From contig NZ_JAGTUU010000002.1 of NCBI RefSeq assembly GCF_018224955.1, forward strand, positions 248,001-312,000: DNA of 64,000 nucleotides, read 5' to 3'. Origin of the DNA: Thetidibacter halocola (GTDB lineage: Bacteria; Pseudomonadota; Alphaproteobacteria; Rhodobacterales; Rhodobacteraceae). Every line of letters begins with the position of its first letter. The first letter of the stretch is position 1. This document shows positions 1-9,035 of the stretch, in pieces. The notes under the pieces were generated by a model that searched no databases, was not told the origin of the DNA, and was given only the letters and a program-made list of their open reading frames with translations. The position numbers and the translations under genes were made by a program.

Positions 1-1494
1 GCCGTTCTCGCCAACCTGTGCCTTGGCGTCCCAGCGTTCGACATACAGTCCCCAGTGACGCCCCTTGCGCCCGCCGCCCAGCAGGTTGCCCGACCCTTCG
101 GCGGCGGCCTCGATCTCGTCCGGGGACAGGCCCTTGAACACCTCGCGCAGCGCCGGTTGCAGGGCGCGAAAGATCGCCTCCTGGTGCAGGCGCACGTCCT
201 TGAGCGCGTCGTCAAAGGCCTCGGGCCCGTCCATGAAACCGGGGCGCGGCGAAAAGAACATCGCCTCCAGCGCCTCGAGGCTATCGGGCAGGAATTTCAT
301 CGGGTTGTTGGCCGTCGCACTCAGCATGGTGCGGGTGCCGCCACGGGTGAAGGCCTTCACGTCGTCGCGCGAGCGCAGCATCAGCATGATCTCGTCGACC
401 GCTCCGCGCAGGCTGCGGCCCAGGTCGAACATCACCTCAGCGCTGTTGGCGTTTGCCGCCAGTGACGGGTCGAGGCCGGCGCCCTCGCAAAAGGCGCGCA
501 ACGCGGCCTGCGCATCGCCGCCGCCGACACCGGGGCGCGGCGCCTGTGGTTGCCCGGCCTCCGGTCGCGGCCTCGGTGCCGGAGGTGGGCTGTAAGGCGG
601 GGCCGAAACCTCGGGCGGGCGGGGTGCGGGCCGGTAGGGTTCCAGCGAGGGTTGCGGCACCGCACGGGGTTCCGCGGGGGGCTGCGGCGGAATCGAGCGG
701 TGATCGGGTGCGGGGTCGCGGGCGTATGGGTCGTTCGGCGGTGCCGGCGCCTGCGGGATCGACTGCGGCACATAGGGCGGTTCCGACGGTGCCGGCGGCG
801 GTTCGGGAACGAAGGGCGGTTGCGGCGTGGACGGTTCCAACGGGGCGGGCCCCCATGTCCATTCCGGCGCCTGGATGCCGGAATGGCGAGGCAAGCCTCC
901 CTGCGGAAAGCGCGGCACCTGGAGGCCCGAAGTGCCACCCTGCGTCGGGGCGCTCTGCACGCCGGGGCGCTGCACGGGGATGAAGGCGCTGCCCGCGTCA
1001 TCGACCCGGGGGCGCGACAGGCCGCCCGGGCGCTGCTTCGTCTCGACCGGGTCGAGGGGGCCGCCTACCGCGTCCCACGGGTCTTCGGGCTCGTCCATGG
1101 GCATGGGCGGCTCTGGCGCATAGGGCATCGCGGGCGCGACCGGGATCGGTTCCGGCTCGGGCTCGGGCGCAAGATTGCTGACATGCAGTTCGGCGAGGAT
1201 GATGTAATGCCCAACGACAAAGCGTTCGCCCCCGCCGAGGCGCAGCGGCCCGGCCAGCCGGTGGCGCTGGCCATGCGGATAGGTGCCGTTGGTCGAGACA
1301 TCGGTGATCCAGTAGGCGCCGTCCTGGTAGCTGATGTCGAAATGGTGCCCCGAGATGGTCTTGGACGGGTCGGGCAGGACCCAGTCCATCCCGCCGCGTC
1401 GCCCGACGCTGGCGCCATGATACTCCAGCCGGATCCAGGTGGGTCCGCCGTTGTCCAGCTGGTCGAAGTTCTCGATTCTCAATACAAGTGTCAT
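1..1494 (-). CDS. tagH: Type VI secretion FHA-domain protein TagH (partial, C-terminus outside window)
   Basis: The reading frame is open from an ATG at 1494 to the left edge (498 codons) without a stop, so the protein is truncated by the window. Residues about 5-95 look like a forkhead-associated phosphothreonine-binding domain (GRR at 31-33, SGHH at 48-51, STNGT at 67-71). A long proline-rich, low-complexity linker follows (about 115-320). The last about 170 visible residues resemble the conserved C-terminal region of TagH/Fha proteins (MKFLPDSLEALEAMF, FKGLSPDEIEAA, GRHWGLYVERW). In studied systems this protein is a phosphorylation-responsive scaffold for assembly of the type VI apparatus. 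The remaining T6SS genes would lie to the left of the window. Confidence 0.85.
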   Translation of the reverse strand, partial: MTLVLRIENFDQLDNGGPTWIRLEYHGASVGRRGGMDWVLPDPSKTISGHHFDISYQDGAYWITDVSTNGTYPHGQRHRLAGPLRLGGGERFVVGHYIILAELHVSNLAPEPEPEPIPVAPAMPYAPEPPMPMDEPEDPWDAVGGPLDPVETKQRPGGLSRPRVDDAGSAFIPVQRPGVQSAPTQGGTSGLQVPRFPQGGLPRHSGIQAPEWTWGPAPLEPSTPQPPFVPEPPPAPSEPPYVPQSIPQAPAPPNDPYARDPAPDHRSIPPQPPAEPRAVPQPSLEPYRPAPRPPEVSAPPYSPPPAPRPRPEAGQPQAPRPGVGGGDAQAALRAFCEGAGLDPSLAANANSAEVMFDLGRSLRGAVDEIMLMLRSRDDVKAFTRGGTRTMLSATANNPMKFLPDSLEALEAMFFSPRPGFMDGPEAFDDALKDVRLHQEAIFRALQPALREVFKGLSPDEIEAAAEGSGNLLGGGRKGRHWGLYVERWDAKAQVGENG

Positions 1495-1556
1495 CGCCGC
1501 TCGTTGTGCATGACGGGCGCCGGGTTGGCCTTTCCCGGCGAGGGTCCGTCGTCTGT

Positions 1557-2198
1557 TCAGAACCGGAACAAGGCCGCGGCCTGGTCGATGAAGCGCGCCA
1601 GCCGGACCGGGCGCTGGCTCATGTCTGCCCGGGCGAGGCTGGACAGGACGGCCGAGTTGATCGCCTGTGGCGCGCGATGCAGCAGCACCTGCGCCGGATC
1701 GTTCGGCGCGATCGGCCCGCCGGACCAGCCCACCGCCAGCCCGAGGAAGACCTGCGGCGTGCGCGACCTCGCGTAAAGCGCGGTGCGCATCGCGCGAAAG
1801 CGGTTTTCCGAATCCGGGTTGGTCATCCAGGTCGCCACCAGTTCCATCAGCTCGCGATCCGCCGCCGACAGGTCGTCGCTCGACAGGCGCAGGCATTCAT
1901 AGCCCCACCAGATCGCCATCTTGGGCACCAGCGCGAAGGCGGTGAAGGTCACCGCCTCTTCCGGCGTGGTGGACCCGCGCAGGCGCTGCAGGTAGTCGAT
2001 GTTGCGTTCGCCCTCGCGCGGGCGGTGCTGGGTCATGCCGCGGACGCGGGGCAATCCGGCATACAGCTCGGCCGGCGTGTCGAAACGCAGGGCCGAAACG
2101 GGCGGCTGGGTCTTTTCGCCGCCGTCCTCGTTGTCCGCCAAGGCGGCCTGATCGTCGAATTCGCTGGCCATGACATGACTGTTTCCGCTGTTTGACAT
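1557..2198 (-). CDS. DUF6931-type protein, probable type VI secretion accessory
   Basis: A 213-residue soluble protein with no signal peptide or membrane segment, 62 bases upstream of tagH on the same strand. It resembles small uncharacterised proteins (which I place in DUF6931) that sit beside T6SS genes in Rhodobacterales. Visible features are a conserved-looking core around the motifs MAIWWGYECLR and RRSRTPQVFLGLAVGWSGGP-like text near residues 95-170, and an acidic, disordered N-terminus. An internal ATG at 2171 (MASEFDD) is an alternative start; neither start has a strong ribosome-binding site. The function is unknown. Association with the T6SS is inferred from position only. Confidence 0.65.
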   Translation of the reverse strand: MSNSGNSHVMASEFDDQAALADNEDGGEKTQPPVSALRFDTPAELYAGLPRVRGMTQHRPREGERNIDYLQRLRGSTTPEEAVTFTAFALVPKMAIWWGYECLRLSSDDLSAADRELMELVATWMTNPDSENRFRAMRTALYARSRTPQVFLGLAVGWSGGPIAPNDPAQVLLHRAPQAINSAVLSSLARADMSQRPVRLARFIDQAAALFRF

Positions 2199-2275
2199 CA
2201 GGTCAACAGCTTCTGCGGGTCCGGATCAAGCCCCGCGACTGTTCGCTGTCAAAGATATGAGGCGGAAAAGGGCCG

Positions 2276-3259
2276 TCAGGCGGTGCGAGAAAAGCGGAAC
2301 AGGCTTTGCTGGATATAGTTCGCACCGGGCTCCAGCCGGACCGGGGGGAAATCGGCGCGGTTCGGCGCGTCGGGCCAGCCCTGCGGTTCAAGCGCCAGCC
2401 CGGCGTTGTGGCCATAGGGGCGGCCCGTGTGGCCGGGCCAGGGCGCGGTGTCCATCCGGGCGGCGGAATAGACCTGGAGTCCCGGCTCGGTCGATTGCAG
2501 GTCCATCCGGATGCCACCTGCCTCCAGCACCGCGTGGGGCCGCAGAGGCCCGCGCGTTTCGGCGATGCAGAAGTTGTGATCGACGTCGGGATGCGGCGCG
2601 CGAGGTTGGCGGTGGTCGAAGTCGCTGCCGTCCAGCGACACCGGGTTGGTCGGGATCATCCGCGCATCGACGGGCAGGTAACGGTCGGCATGGATCGTCA
2701 GCCTGTGGCGCGACAGGTCTGCCGTGCCGTCGAGGTTCCAGTATCCGTGGAACGCCGGGTTGAACAGGCAGGGCGCGGCCGCCTGCCCGCGAATCGTGAT
2801 TTCCAGCGTGGCCTCGTCGCGCAGCGCATAGGTCGCCGACACCGCGATCGGGCCGGGAAAGCCGCCCAGCCCGTACGGATGGTCGATCTCCAGCGTCACG
2901 CTGGTTTCGGACGCCTCGGTGATCCGCCAGTTCCGCTGTGAGAGGCCCGTTGATCCGCCATGCAGTGTGGTGGCGCCGCCCTCGTTGCGGTCCAGCTCGC
3001 AAACCTGCCCGTTCAGTGTAAAGCGCCCGCCCGCGATGCGGTTCGCCACCGGGCCGACAATGGCGCCGTAATAGCGCATCGCCTGCGGATAGGCGTCGAA
3101 GTCAGGGCTGCCCAGGAGCAGGCTGCGATCGACCGCGCTTAGCCGGAAGTCCTGAAGGCTGGCGCCCCAGGTCATCACCGCCGCATTTCCCCAGTCCGCG
3201 CGCAATTGCACGCACTGAACCGGGCTGCCATCGGGGGCGGTGCCGAAGCGATCAGTCAT
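2276..3259 (-). CDS. Aldose 1-epimerase (GalM family)
   Basis: A 327-residue cytoplasmic mutarotase-like protein that would interconvert the alpha and beta anomers of aldoses. GalM-fold signatures visible are GPVANRIAGGRF near residue 70, the catalytic-region histidine in TTLHGG near 97, FNPAFHGYWNLDG near 165 with the second catalytic histidine, and DHNFCI near 225. Length is normal for the family. Its ATG lies one base beyond the matB stop codon, so it is probably the last gene of the malonate operon, although no link between the two activities is known. It could also be read as a broad-specificity sugar epimerase; the substrate cannot be told from the sequence. Confidence 0.85.
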   Translation of the reverse strand: MTDRFGTAPDGSPVQCVQLRADWGNAAVMTWGASLQDFRLSAVDRSLLLGSPDFDAYPQAMRYYGAIVGPVANRIAGGRFTLNGQVCELDRNEGGATTLHGGSTGLSQRNWRITEASETSVTLEIDHPYGLGGFPGPIAVSATYALRDEATLEITIRGQAAAPCLFNPAFHGYWNLDGTADLSRHRLTIHADRYLPVDARMIPTNPVSLDGSDFDHRQPRAPHPDVDHNFCIAETRGPLRPHAVLEAGGIRMDLQSTEPGLQVYSAARMDTAPWPGHTGRPYGHNAGLALEPQGWPDAPNRADFPPVRLEPGANYIQQSLFRFSRTA

Positions 3260-3260
3260 G

Positions 3261-4784
3261 TCAGGCGGGCGCGAACAGGTCTTTGTAGCGGTCGCGCAGG
3301 ATGTTCTTCTGCACCTTGCCCATCGTGTTGCGCGGCAACTCGTCCACCACGATCAGCTTGCGGGGATGCTTGAACCGCGCAAGCCTCTGCGAGGCGGCTT
3401 TCTGGATCGCGTCCAGGTCGGGCGTCGCACCCGGTTCCGCCACCAATACGCCCAGCACGGTTTCGCCGAAATCCGGGTGCGGCACGCCGACCACGGCGGA
3501 TTCCATCACGCCGGGCTGGTCGTCGAGAACCAGTTCGATTTCCTTGGGATAGATGTTGTAGCCGCCCGAGATTATGAGATCTTTGTTGCGGCCGACGATC
3601 ACGACGTATCCGTCCTCGTCGATCCGGCCAAGATCGCCGGTTATGAAAAACCCGTCCGCGCGCAGTTCGGCGGCGGTCTTTTCCGGCATCTGCCAGTAGC
3701 CCTTGAACACGTTGGGGCCGCGCACCTCGATCTGGCCGACTGCGCCCTGCGGCAGGGTCGCCCCGGTCTGCGGGTCGGTGATCTTCAGGTCAACGCCCGG
3801 CAGCGGGAAGCCCACGGTGCCCGCGCGGCGCTCGCCGTCATAGGGGTTCGAGGTGTTCATGTTGGTTTCCGTCATCCCGTAGCGTTCGAGGATGCGGTGG
3901 CCGGTGCGTTCCTCGAACCGGATGTGCGTTTCGGCCAGCAGCGGCGCGGACCCCGAGATGAACAAACGCATGTGACCGGTCAAATCGCGGGTAAAGCGCG
4001 GATCGTCCAGCAGGCGGGTGTAGAAGGTCGGCACGCCCATCATGGTCGTGGCGCGGGGCATCTCGGCGATGATCGTGTCGAGGTCGAATTTCGGCAGGAA
4101 GATCATCGACCCGCCCGCCGACAGCGTGACGTTGGTCGCCACGAACAGCCCGTGCGTGTGGAAGATCGGCAGCGCGTGCAGCAGAATGTCAGCGTCGGAA
4201 AAGCGCCAGTGTTCCGCCAACGTCTCGGCATTGGACAGCAGGTTGTCCTGCGTCAGCATCGCGCCCTTGGACCGCCCCGTGGTGCCGGAGGTATAGAGGA
4301 ACGCGGCCAGGTCGCCGCCGCTGCGATCTACCGTGTCGAAGGCGTCGGACTGGCCCGCCGCGATGTCTGTCAGGCTGCCCGAGCCATTGGCGGCCAGCGT
4401 CTCCAGCCGTGCGCCAAGGCCTTGGGCCACCGGGCGCAGCCCGTCGGCGCCCGAGGGGTCGCAGACCACCAGTTTCGCGCCGCTGTTCTCGATGAAATAG
4501 GTCAGTTCATCAACGGTGTAGGCGGTATTGAGCGGCAGAAAGATCACGCCGGATTGCGCGCAGGCGGCGTAGATCGCCAGCGCCTCGGGCGATTTCTGCA
4601 CCTGCACGGCGAGGCGATCACCGGGCTGCAAGCCGCATTCCGTCAGCGCATGGGCGATCCGCGCGGCCATCTTCAGGAAGGCGTCATAGCTGATCGCTTC
4701 GGCACCCGGCCGGTGCAGGAAGGCGTCCTGCCGGCCGGCATGTTTTCCAAAGAGGCGGTCGTAAAGCGGGTTGGGCATCGTCAC
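3261..4784 (-). CDS. matB: Malonyl-CoA synthetase
   Basis: A 507-residue member of the adenylate-forming (acyl-CoA synthetase) superfamily that would activate malonate with ATP and CoA to malonyl-CoA. Motifs seen are the P-loop YTSGTTGRSKGAML (about 165-178), ERYGMTETNMN (about 297), GDLGRIDEDGY with the hinge at about 385, and the C-terminal catalytic lysine in RNTMGKVQKN. The GTG start at 4784 overlaps the matA stop (GTGA); an ATG two codons on, at 4778, is an alternative. Assignment as MatB rather than another acyl-CoA ligase rests on the MatB-like sequence (SAPLLAETH, RYGMTETNMNTSNPY) and on its place directly after malonyl-CoA decarboxylase. Confidence 0.93.
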   Translation of the reverse strand: MTMPNPLYDRLFGKHAGRQDAFLHRPGAEAISYDAFLKMAARIAHALTECGLQPGDRLAVQVQKSPEALAIYAACAQSGVIFLPLNTAYTVDELTYFIENSGAKLVVCDPSGADGLRPVAQGLGARLETLAANGSGSLTDIAAGQSDAFDTVDRSGGDLAAFLYTSGTTGRSKGAMLTQDNLLSNAETLAEHWRFSDADILLHALPIFHTHGLFVATNVTLSAGGSMIFLPKFDLDTIIAEMPRATTMMGVPTFYTRLLDDPRFTRDLTGHMRLFISGSAPLLAETHIRFEERTGHRILERYGMTETNMNTSNPYDGERRAGTVGFPLPGVDLKITDPQTGATLPQGAVGQIEVRGPNVFKGYWQMPEKTAAELRADGFFITGDLGRIDEDGYVVIVGRNKDLIISGGYNIYPKEIELVLDDQPGVMESAVVGVPHPDFGETVLGVLVAEPGATPDLDAIQKAASQRLARFKHPRKLIVVDELPRNTMGKVQKNILRDRYKDLFAPA

Positions 4785-6013
4785 TGTCCCTTTTCGGCGG
4801 CCAGCGCGCGGATCTCGGCCGACTGGGCGACCTCCTGCGCGGTGGCGAAACGTTCATGGTTCTGGGCGGCTTTCGACAGGTCGTATAGGTAATTCACCAT
4901 CGCCCCGCCAGACTGCTTGCGCCCCTTGTCCGAGGTGTCGGCCCCGGCATGGACCGCGTGCACCTGCGCGCCGTTGCCCAGGTGGAACCGCGCCACCGGG
5001 TCCAGCGGCGAGCCGTCGGGGCGCTTGGCCTTGACGAGGTAGCGCGCAGCGAGGCGGCGGAGCGCCTCGTCGTCCTTGGCCTTCAACCCTTCGGCCTCCA
5101 TCCAGCGGGACAGGCCCGGGATGGGCGAAAGCGTGACGAAGGTTTTCAGCGCCGGCAGTTCGGCGGACAGGTCGGCCGCGACCTGCTTGATCAGCGAATT
5201 GCCGAACGAGATGCTGGCCAGCCCCGCCTGGCAGTTCGAGATCGAGTAGAACACGGCGCATTTCGCGTCCCTCGCGTGCATCGCCTTGCGATCCTCGGCT
5301 AGCAGCGCCTGGATCGAGCCGGGCACGCCGTCGGTCAGCGCGACCTCGACGAAGATCAGCGGTTCATCCGGCATGGCGGGGTGAAAGAAGGCGAAACAGC
5401 GCCGGTCCGCCGGTTGCAGGCGTCGGCGCAGGTCGTCCCAGCTGTCGATGGCGTGCACGGCCTCGTAGGCGATGATCTTTTCCAGGATATGCGCCGGGCT
5501 TTCCCAGCTGATCGGCCGCAGCACCAGAAAGCCGCGGTTGAACCAGCTGGCAAAGAGGTGTCGGAAATCCATGTCCAGCGCCATCAGCGCATCGTCGCCC
5601 CGCCCCAGCCGCAGCAGGTCGGCGCGCATGGCGACCAGCGCGCGGGTCGCGCCCGGCACCTGATTGAGGCGGCGGATCAGTTCCTGCCGGGGCGGCTCTG
5701 CGGCCTGCATCAGGGCGCGGTAACTCGCCTTGTCCTCGCCCTTTTCATAGACCTCTAGCGCGGCGCGCAGGGCAGCGGGGTCGATGGTGCGTTCCCTTGC
5801 CAAGTGGGTGAAGAAGGCGCGCTTGGCCGCGTCGTCCATCCCGGCATAGCGATCCAGGATGGCGCGCGCCGCCGCCTGCCCCGTCACTTCGCCCGAGGCG
5901 CCGATCAGTTCGGCGGTCAGGTCGGGCAACGGGCGGCTGTCCACCCGGCCCAGGCCGAACGGCACGTAACGCCGCTCGAACACGGTGGACAGGATGTCTG
6001 CGAACAGGCTCAT
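4781..6013 (-). CDS. matA: Malonyl-CoA decarboxylase
   Basis: A 410-residue cytoplasmic enzyme that would decarboxylate malonyl-CoA to acetyl-CoA, completing malonate catabolism started by MatB. The frame can be extended to 6097, but ATG 6013 (MSLFADILSTVF) overlaps the matM stop by the ATGA pattern common in this operon and removes a sequence that is only a shadow of matM. MCD family regions visible are LRPISWESPAHILEKII, the long catalytic domain containing FFHPAMPDEPLIFVEVAL, SISNCQAGLASISFGNSLIKQV, and TLSPIPGLSRW. The histidine of FHLGNGAQVHAVH near residue 360 fits the GNAT-like catalytic part of the family. Confidence 0.93.
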   Translation of the reverse strand: MSLFADILSTVFERRYVPFGLGRVDSRPLPDLTAELIGASGEVTGQAAARAILDRYAGMDDAAKRAFFTHLARERTIDPAALRAALEVYEKGEDKASYRALMQAAEPPRQELIRRLNQVPGATRALVAMRADLLRLGRGDDALMALDMDFRHLFASWFNRGFLVLRPISWESPAHILEKIIAYEAVHAIDSWDDLRRRLQPADRRCFAFFHPAMPDEPLIFVEVALTDGVPGSIQALLAEDRKAMHARDAKCAVFYSISNCQAGLASISFGNSLIKQVAADLSAELPALKTFVTLSPIPGLSRWMEAEGLKAKDDEALRRLAARYLVKAKRPDGSPLDPVARFHLGNGAQVHAVHAGADTSDKGRKQSGGAMVNYLYDLSKAAQNHERFATAQEVAQSAEIRALAAEKGQ

Positions 6014-7326
6014 TGCACCGGGCCCATCACCATGTCGGGCAGGCCGGTCGCCAGCCACGGGAAGAAGCACAGCAGAACGATCGCCACAACCATGCACAGC
6101 ACGAAGGGCAGCGAGCCGACGAGGATCGTGCGCAGCGAGATGTCCGGCGCGATGCCGTTGATCACATAGAGGTTCAGGCCGACCGGCGGAGAGATCAGGC
6201 CGATTTCCATGTTGATCGTCAGGATCACCGCGAACCAGATCGGGTCGAAACCGGCTGTGGTGATGATCGGCAGCAGGATCGGCGCAGCCATCAGGATCAC
6301 CGCGACCGGCGGCAGGAAGAAGCCCGCAACCAGCAGGAAGAGGTTGATCGCGCCCATCAGAACCCAGCGGTTCACGTCAAGCGTGCCGATCCATTCGGCG
6401 ATCGCCTGGGTGATGAACAGGCTCGACAGCATGTAGCTGAACACGCCCGCGGCAGCGATGATGAACAGGATCATCACCGACTCGCGCGTGCTGTCGCGCA
6501 GAACCACCCACAGGTCGCGCGGGTTCCACAGCCGGTAGATCACCACGGCGATGACGATGCACAGCAGCGCGCCCACCGCGGCGGTTTCCGATGGCGTGGC
6601 GATGCCGCCATACATGGCATAGAGCACGCCGATGATGATCAGCAGGAAGGGCACGACGCGCGGCAGGATCTCGAATTTTTCGCGCCAGGTGTAGCTGCCC
6701 GAGGACAGCACATGCGCGTCGCCCGAGCGCCACGTCGAATAGAGCGACCAGGCCATGAACAGGCCCACCAGCAGCAGGCCGGGAATCACGCCCGCAAGAA
6801 ACAGCCGGCCGATCGAGGTTTCGGTCGCGATGCCGTAGACGATCATCGTCACCGAGGGCGGGATCAGGATGCCCAGTGTGCCGCCCGCCGCGATGCTCCC
6901 AGCGGCGACGCCGTCGGGATAGCCGCGCTTGCGCATCTCGGGGATGCCCATCTTGCCGATGGCGGCGCAGGTTGCGGGGCTGGATCCGCTCATCGCGGCG
7001 AACAGGGCGCAGGCGCCGAGGTTCGACACGACAAGGCCGCCCGGCACGCGGGTCAGCCAACGCTCCAGCGCCTCATAGAGGTCTGCGCCCGCGCGGGTCG
7101 AGGCGATGGACGCGCCCATGATGATGAACATCGGGATCGAGAGCAGCGCGAAATTGTCCAGCTTGCCGAAGAAGATCTCGGGCATCAGCGACAGCGAACG
7201 CAGCCCGTCGAAGACGATCAGGAAGCCCGCCGAAACGACCAGCAGGCCGGCGGCGACGGAAATCCCGGAAAACAGGACGAGGATGGTGAACAGCGCGACC
7301 AGCGCGCCCAGAACCAGCGGATCCAT
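6010..7326 (-). CDS. matM: TRAP transporter large permease (DctM family), malonate uptake
   Basis: A 438-residue, very hydrophobic inner-membrane protein with about 12 predicted membrane segments, typical of the DctM subunit that carries the sodium-coupled transport path of TRAP transporters. Recognisable stretches are GISVAAGLL at the N-terminus, AAMSGSSPATCAAIGKMGIPEM near residue 125, GTLGILIPPSVTMIVYG near 155, and TINMEIGLISPPVGLNLYVI near 385. Its ATG at 7326 shares a base with the matQ stop codon, and its stop overlaps the matA start. The order P-Q-M-A-B equals that of the matPQMAB malonate system of rhizobia, so malonate is the inferred substrate. Confidence 0.93.
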   Translation of the reverse strand: MDPLVLGALVALFTILVLFSGISVAAGLLVVSAGFLIVFDGLRSLSLMPEIFFGKLDNFALLSIPMFIIMGASIASTRAGADLYEALERWLTRVPGGLVVSNLGACALFAAMSGSSPATCAAIGKMGIPEMRKRGYPDGVAAGSIAAGGTLGILIPPSVTMIVYGIATETSIGRLFLAGVIPGLLLVGLFMAWSLYSTWRSGDAHVLSSGSYTWREKFEILPRVVPFLLIIIGVLYAMYGGIATPSETAAVGALLCIVIAVVIYRLWNPRDLWVVLRDSTRESVMILFIIAAAGVFSYMLSSLFITQAIAEWIGTLDVNRWVLMGAINLFLLVAGFFLPPVAVILMAAPILLPIITTAGFDPIWFAVILTINMEIGLISPPVGLNLYVINGIAPDISLRTILVGSLPFVLCMVVAIVLLCFFPWLATGLPDMVMGPVQ

Positions 7327-7913
7327 CAGTCGGCCCTTTCTGCGGTGTGGTCGATCAGGCTTGTGTCAGGGTCGAGCCCGAACGGGTGGTCGATGCCGGT
7401 GGCCATGGCGTAGAAATCAGCGGCCAGTTGCAGTGCGTAGATGCCAAAGCCCACGGGCAGCGCCAGGTAGGGCACCCAGAGCTTGGGGTTCCACGGCGTG
7501 TTCGAGGTCTCGCCCCAGTCCCAGGCCTCGTGCCAGAACTCGTAGCCGTGCCACAGCATGAGGCCCACCACCGCCAGCGTCAGCGTCAGCACCAGGGCGG
7601 CCAGCGCCATGCGCAGGCGCGGCGGCAGCATCAGCGGCAGCAGGTCGACGTTTACGTGGCCGCGCAGATACTGGACGTAAGGCAGGCCCAGCATGGTCGC
7701 GGCGATCATCAGGTAGGTGACGCCCTCGGTCTGCCAGACGGTCGATCCTTCCAGCACGAAGCGGATGAAGATCATCTGGCAGGTGATGGCGACGGAGGCG
7801 ACGATCATCGTCGCGGACACGATCCCGCACAGCTGGCTGAGCCAGCCGATTGCGCGCAGAACCGGGTTGCCGCCGTGTTTCGCGGCGGCGGTGGCATGGA
7901 CGGAACCGGACAT
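7326..7913 (-). CDS. matQ: TRAP transporter small permease (DctQ family), malonate uptake
   Basis: A 195-residue inner-membrane protein with four predicted membrane helices (about residues 25-47, 62-82, 103-125 and 150-170), the usual topology of DctQ small subunits, which pair with the large permease. The conserved DctQ feature RGHVNVDLLPLMLPP occurs near residue 90. It sits between matP and matM. A strong hairpin separates it from matP (7947-7972), whereas it overlaps matM by one base. Substrate assignment comes only from the operon. Confidence 0.9.
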   Translation of the reverse strand: MSGSVHATAAAKHGGNPVLRAIGWLSQLCGIVSATMIVASVAITCQMIFIRFVLEGSTVWQTEGVTYLMIAATMLGLPYVQYLRGHVNVDLLPLMLPPRLRMALAALVLTLTLAVVGLMLWHGYEFWHEAWDWGETSNTPWNPKLWVPYLALPVGFGIYALQLAADFYAMATGIDHPFGLDPDTSLIDHTAERAD

Positions 7914-7946
7914 CGGTGCCTCTCGGTCGGTGCGGGGAATTGGGAT

Positions 7947-7972
7947 GCGGGCCAGGGTGTTCCCCGGCCCGC
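7947..7972 (-). promoter_or_regulatory. Intercistronic hairpin between matP and matQ
   Basis: Outer stem GCGGGCC (7947-7953) pairs with GGCCCGC (7966-7972), and an inner GGG/CCC pair closes a four-base loop with single mismatches between. There is no following T-run on the minus strand. Such structures after the gene for a binding protein commonly protect its 3' mRNA end or attenuate transcription, giving more binding protein than permease. That role is inferred here. Confidence 0.55.
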
Positions 7973-7979
7973 GCGCGGA

Positions 7980-8957
7980 TCACTCGACGCTCAGCGCGAG
8001 ATCCAGAAGGGCCTGGCCCTCGGCGCCGCCTTCGAGGAACGACTTGTAGGCCGTTTCCTGCGCCAGCGTCCGCCAGGCGTTGAACTGCTCTTCGGTCATC
8101 TGGGCGATCTCGACACCATTGTCGGCAAAGACCTTGGCCGCCTCGGCGTCCTCTTTCTTGGCCTCTTCCAGGTAGAAGGCCTCGGCCTTGGCGGCACCGG
8201 CCAAAAGGGCCTGCTGCTGCGCCTCGGTCAGGCTTTCGAACTTGGACTTGTTCATCATCAGCGGCTGATACATGAACCACAGCGCATAGTCGCCCGCCGG
8301 GGTAAAGCACTTGGTCTGCTCATACAGGCGGAAGCTGACGAAGGACGAGGACGAGGTGTTCACCGCGTCCAGAACGCCGGTCTGCATCGCGTTGTAGACT
8401 TCGGACGAGGCCATCGACGCGATCGAGGCGCCGGCACCGGCCAGCATTTCCTCGAACGACTTGCCGGCGGCGCGCATCTGCAGGCCCTGCACGTCCGCGG
8501 GGGACGCGATGCACTTGTCCTTGCCAGCGAAACCGCCTGCCAGGTAGCCGTGCACCAGGACCATGATGTCGTCCTCGGCCATGATCCCCTCGACGGCTTC
8601 CATGAAGGGCGACTCGTTGAGGCGCGCCGCGTGGTCATGATTCTTCACCAGGCCGGGCATCAGGGTCAGGTTGTAGGCGTTGCGCAGGCCGCCCGCGTAG
8701 GACAGCGGGAACACGATCATGTCGACCTGGCCGCGCGACAGCGGCTTGTATTGCTCGCGCGCCTTGAAGAGCGACTCGGACGGGAAGATCTGGATCTCCA
8801 GATCGACACCCGCGGCGGCAACCTCGTCGGCCACGATCTGGGCCACCTTGTGGCGCACGTCGCTGGTCGAGAACTGGTGCGACAGACGCAATTCCTCGGC
8901 GCTGGCGACACCACCCACCATCAGGGCAGCCGCGGCCGCCATAAGCACGTTTTTCAT
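7980..8957 (-). CDS. matP: TRAP transporter periplasmic substrate-binding protein (DctP family), malonate uptake
   Basis: A 325-residue exported binding protein, first gene of the operon. ATG 8957 is chosen because it starts a clear signal peptide (MKNVLMAAAAALMVGGVASA, cleavage near AEEL) and is preceded by a strong ribosome-binding site, AGGGAGG. A longer frame to 9011 lacks these features. DctP-type regions are LRLSHQFSTSDVRHKVAQ, KGL-like ligand-pocket text around LQMRAAGKSFEEMLAGAGAS, and the strand A-S-SEVYNAMQTGVLDAVNTS. It would capture the dicarboxylate in the periplasm and deliver it to MatQM. The malonate substrate is inferred from the downstream matAB. Confidence 0.92.
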   Translation of the reverse strand: MKNVLMAAAAALMVGGVASAEELRLSHQFSTSDVRHKVAQIVADEVAAAGVDLEIQIFPSESLFKAREQYKPLSRGQVDMIVFPLSYAGGLRNAYNLTLMPGLVKNHDHAARLNESPFMEAVEGIMAEDDIMVLVHGYLAGGFAGKDKCIASPADVQGLQMRAAGKSFEEMLAGAGASIASMASSEVYNAMQTGVLDAVNTSSSSFVSFRLYEQTKCFTPAGDYALWFMYQPLMMNKSKFESLTEAQQQALLAGAAKAEAFYLEEAKKEDAEAAKVFADNGVEIAQMTEEQFNAWRTLAQETAYKSFLEGGAEGQALLDLALSVE

Positions 8958-9035
8958 ATCTACCTCCCTTGGCAGTCCGATTCGGATTCGGATGCTGCCC
9001 CTTGCTGTCATGGCTTGTGTTTCAGGTCAAATGTT

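Noticed and set aside
550-1776. Long plus-strand frame (408 codons) opposite tagH
   Set aside because: It is arginine- and glycine-rich, typical of a GC-rich shadow frame, and the minus strand encodes a clear FHA/TagH protein over the same bases.
3240-4892. 550-codon plus-strand frame opposite matB
   Set aside because: The translation is rich in His, Arg and Gln with no recognisable domain, whereas the opposite strand encodes a full acyl-CoA synthetase with all motifs.
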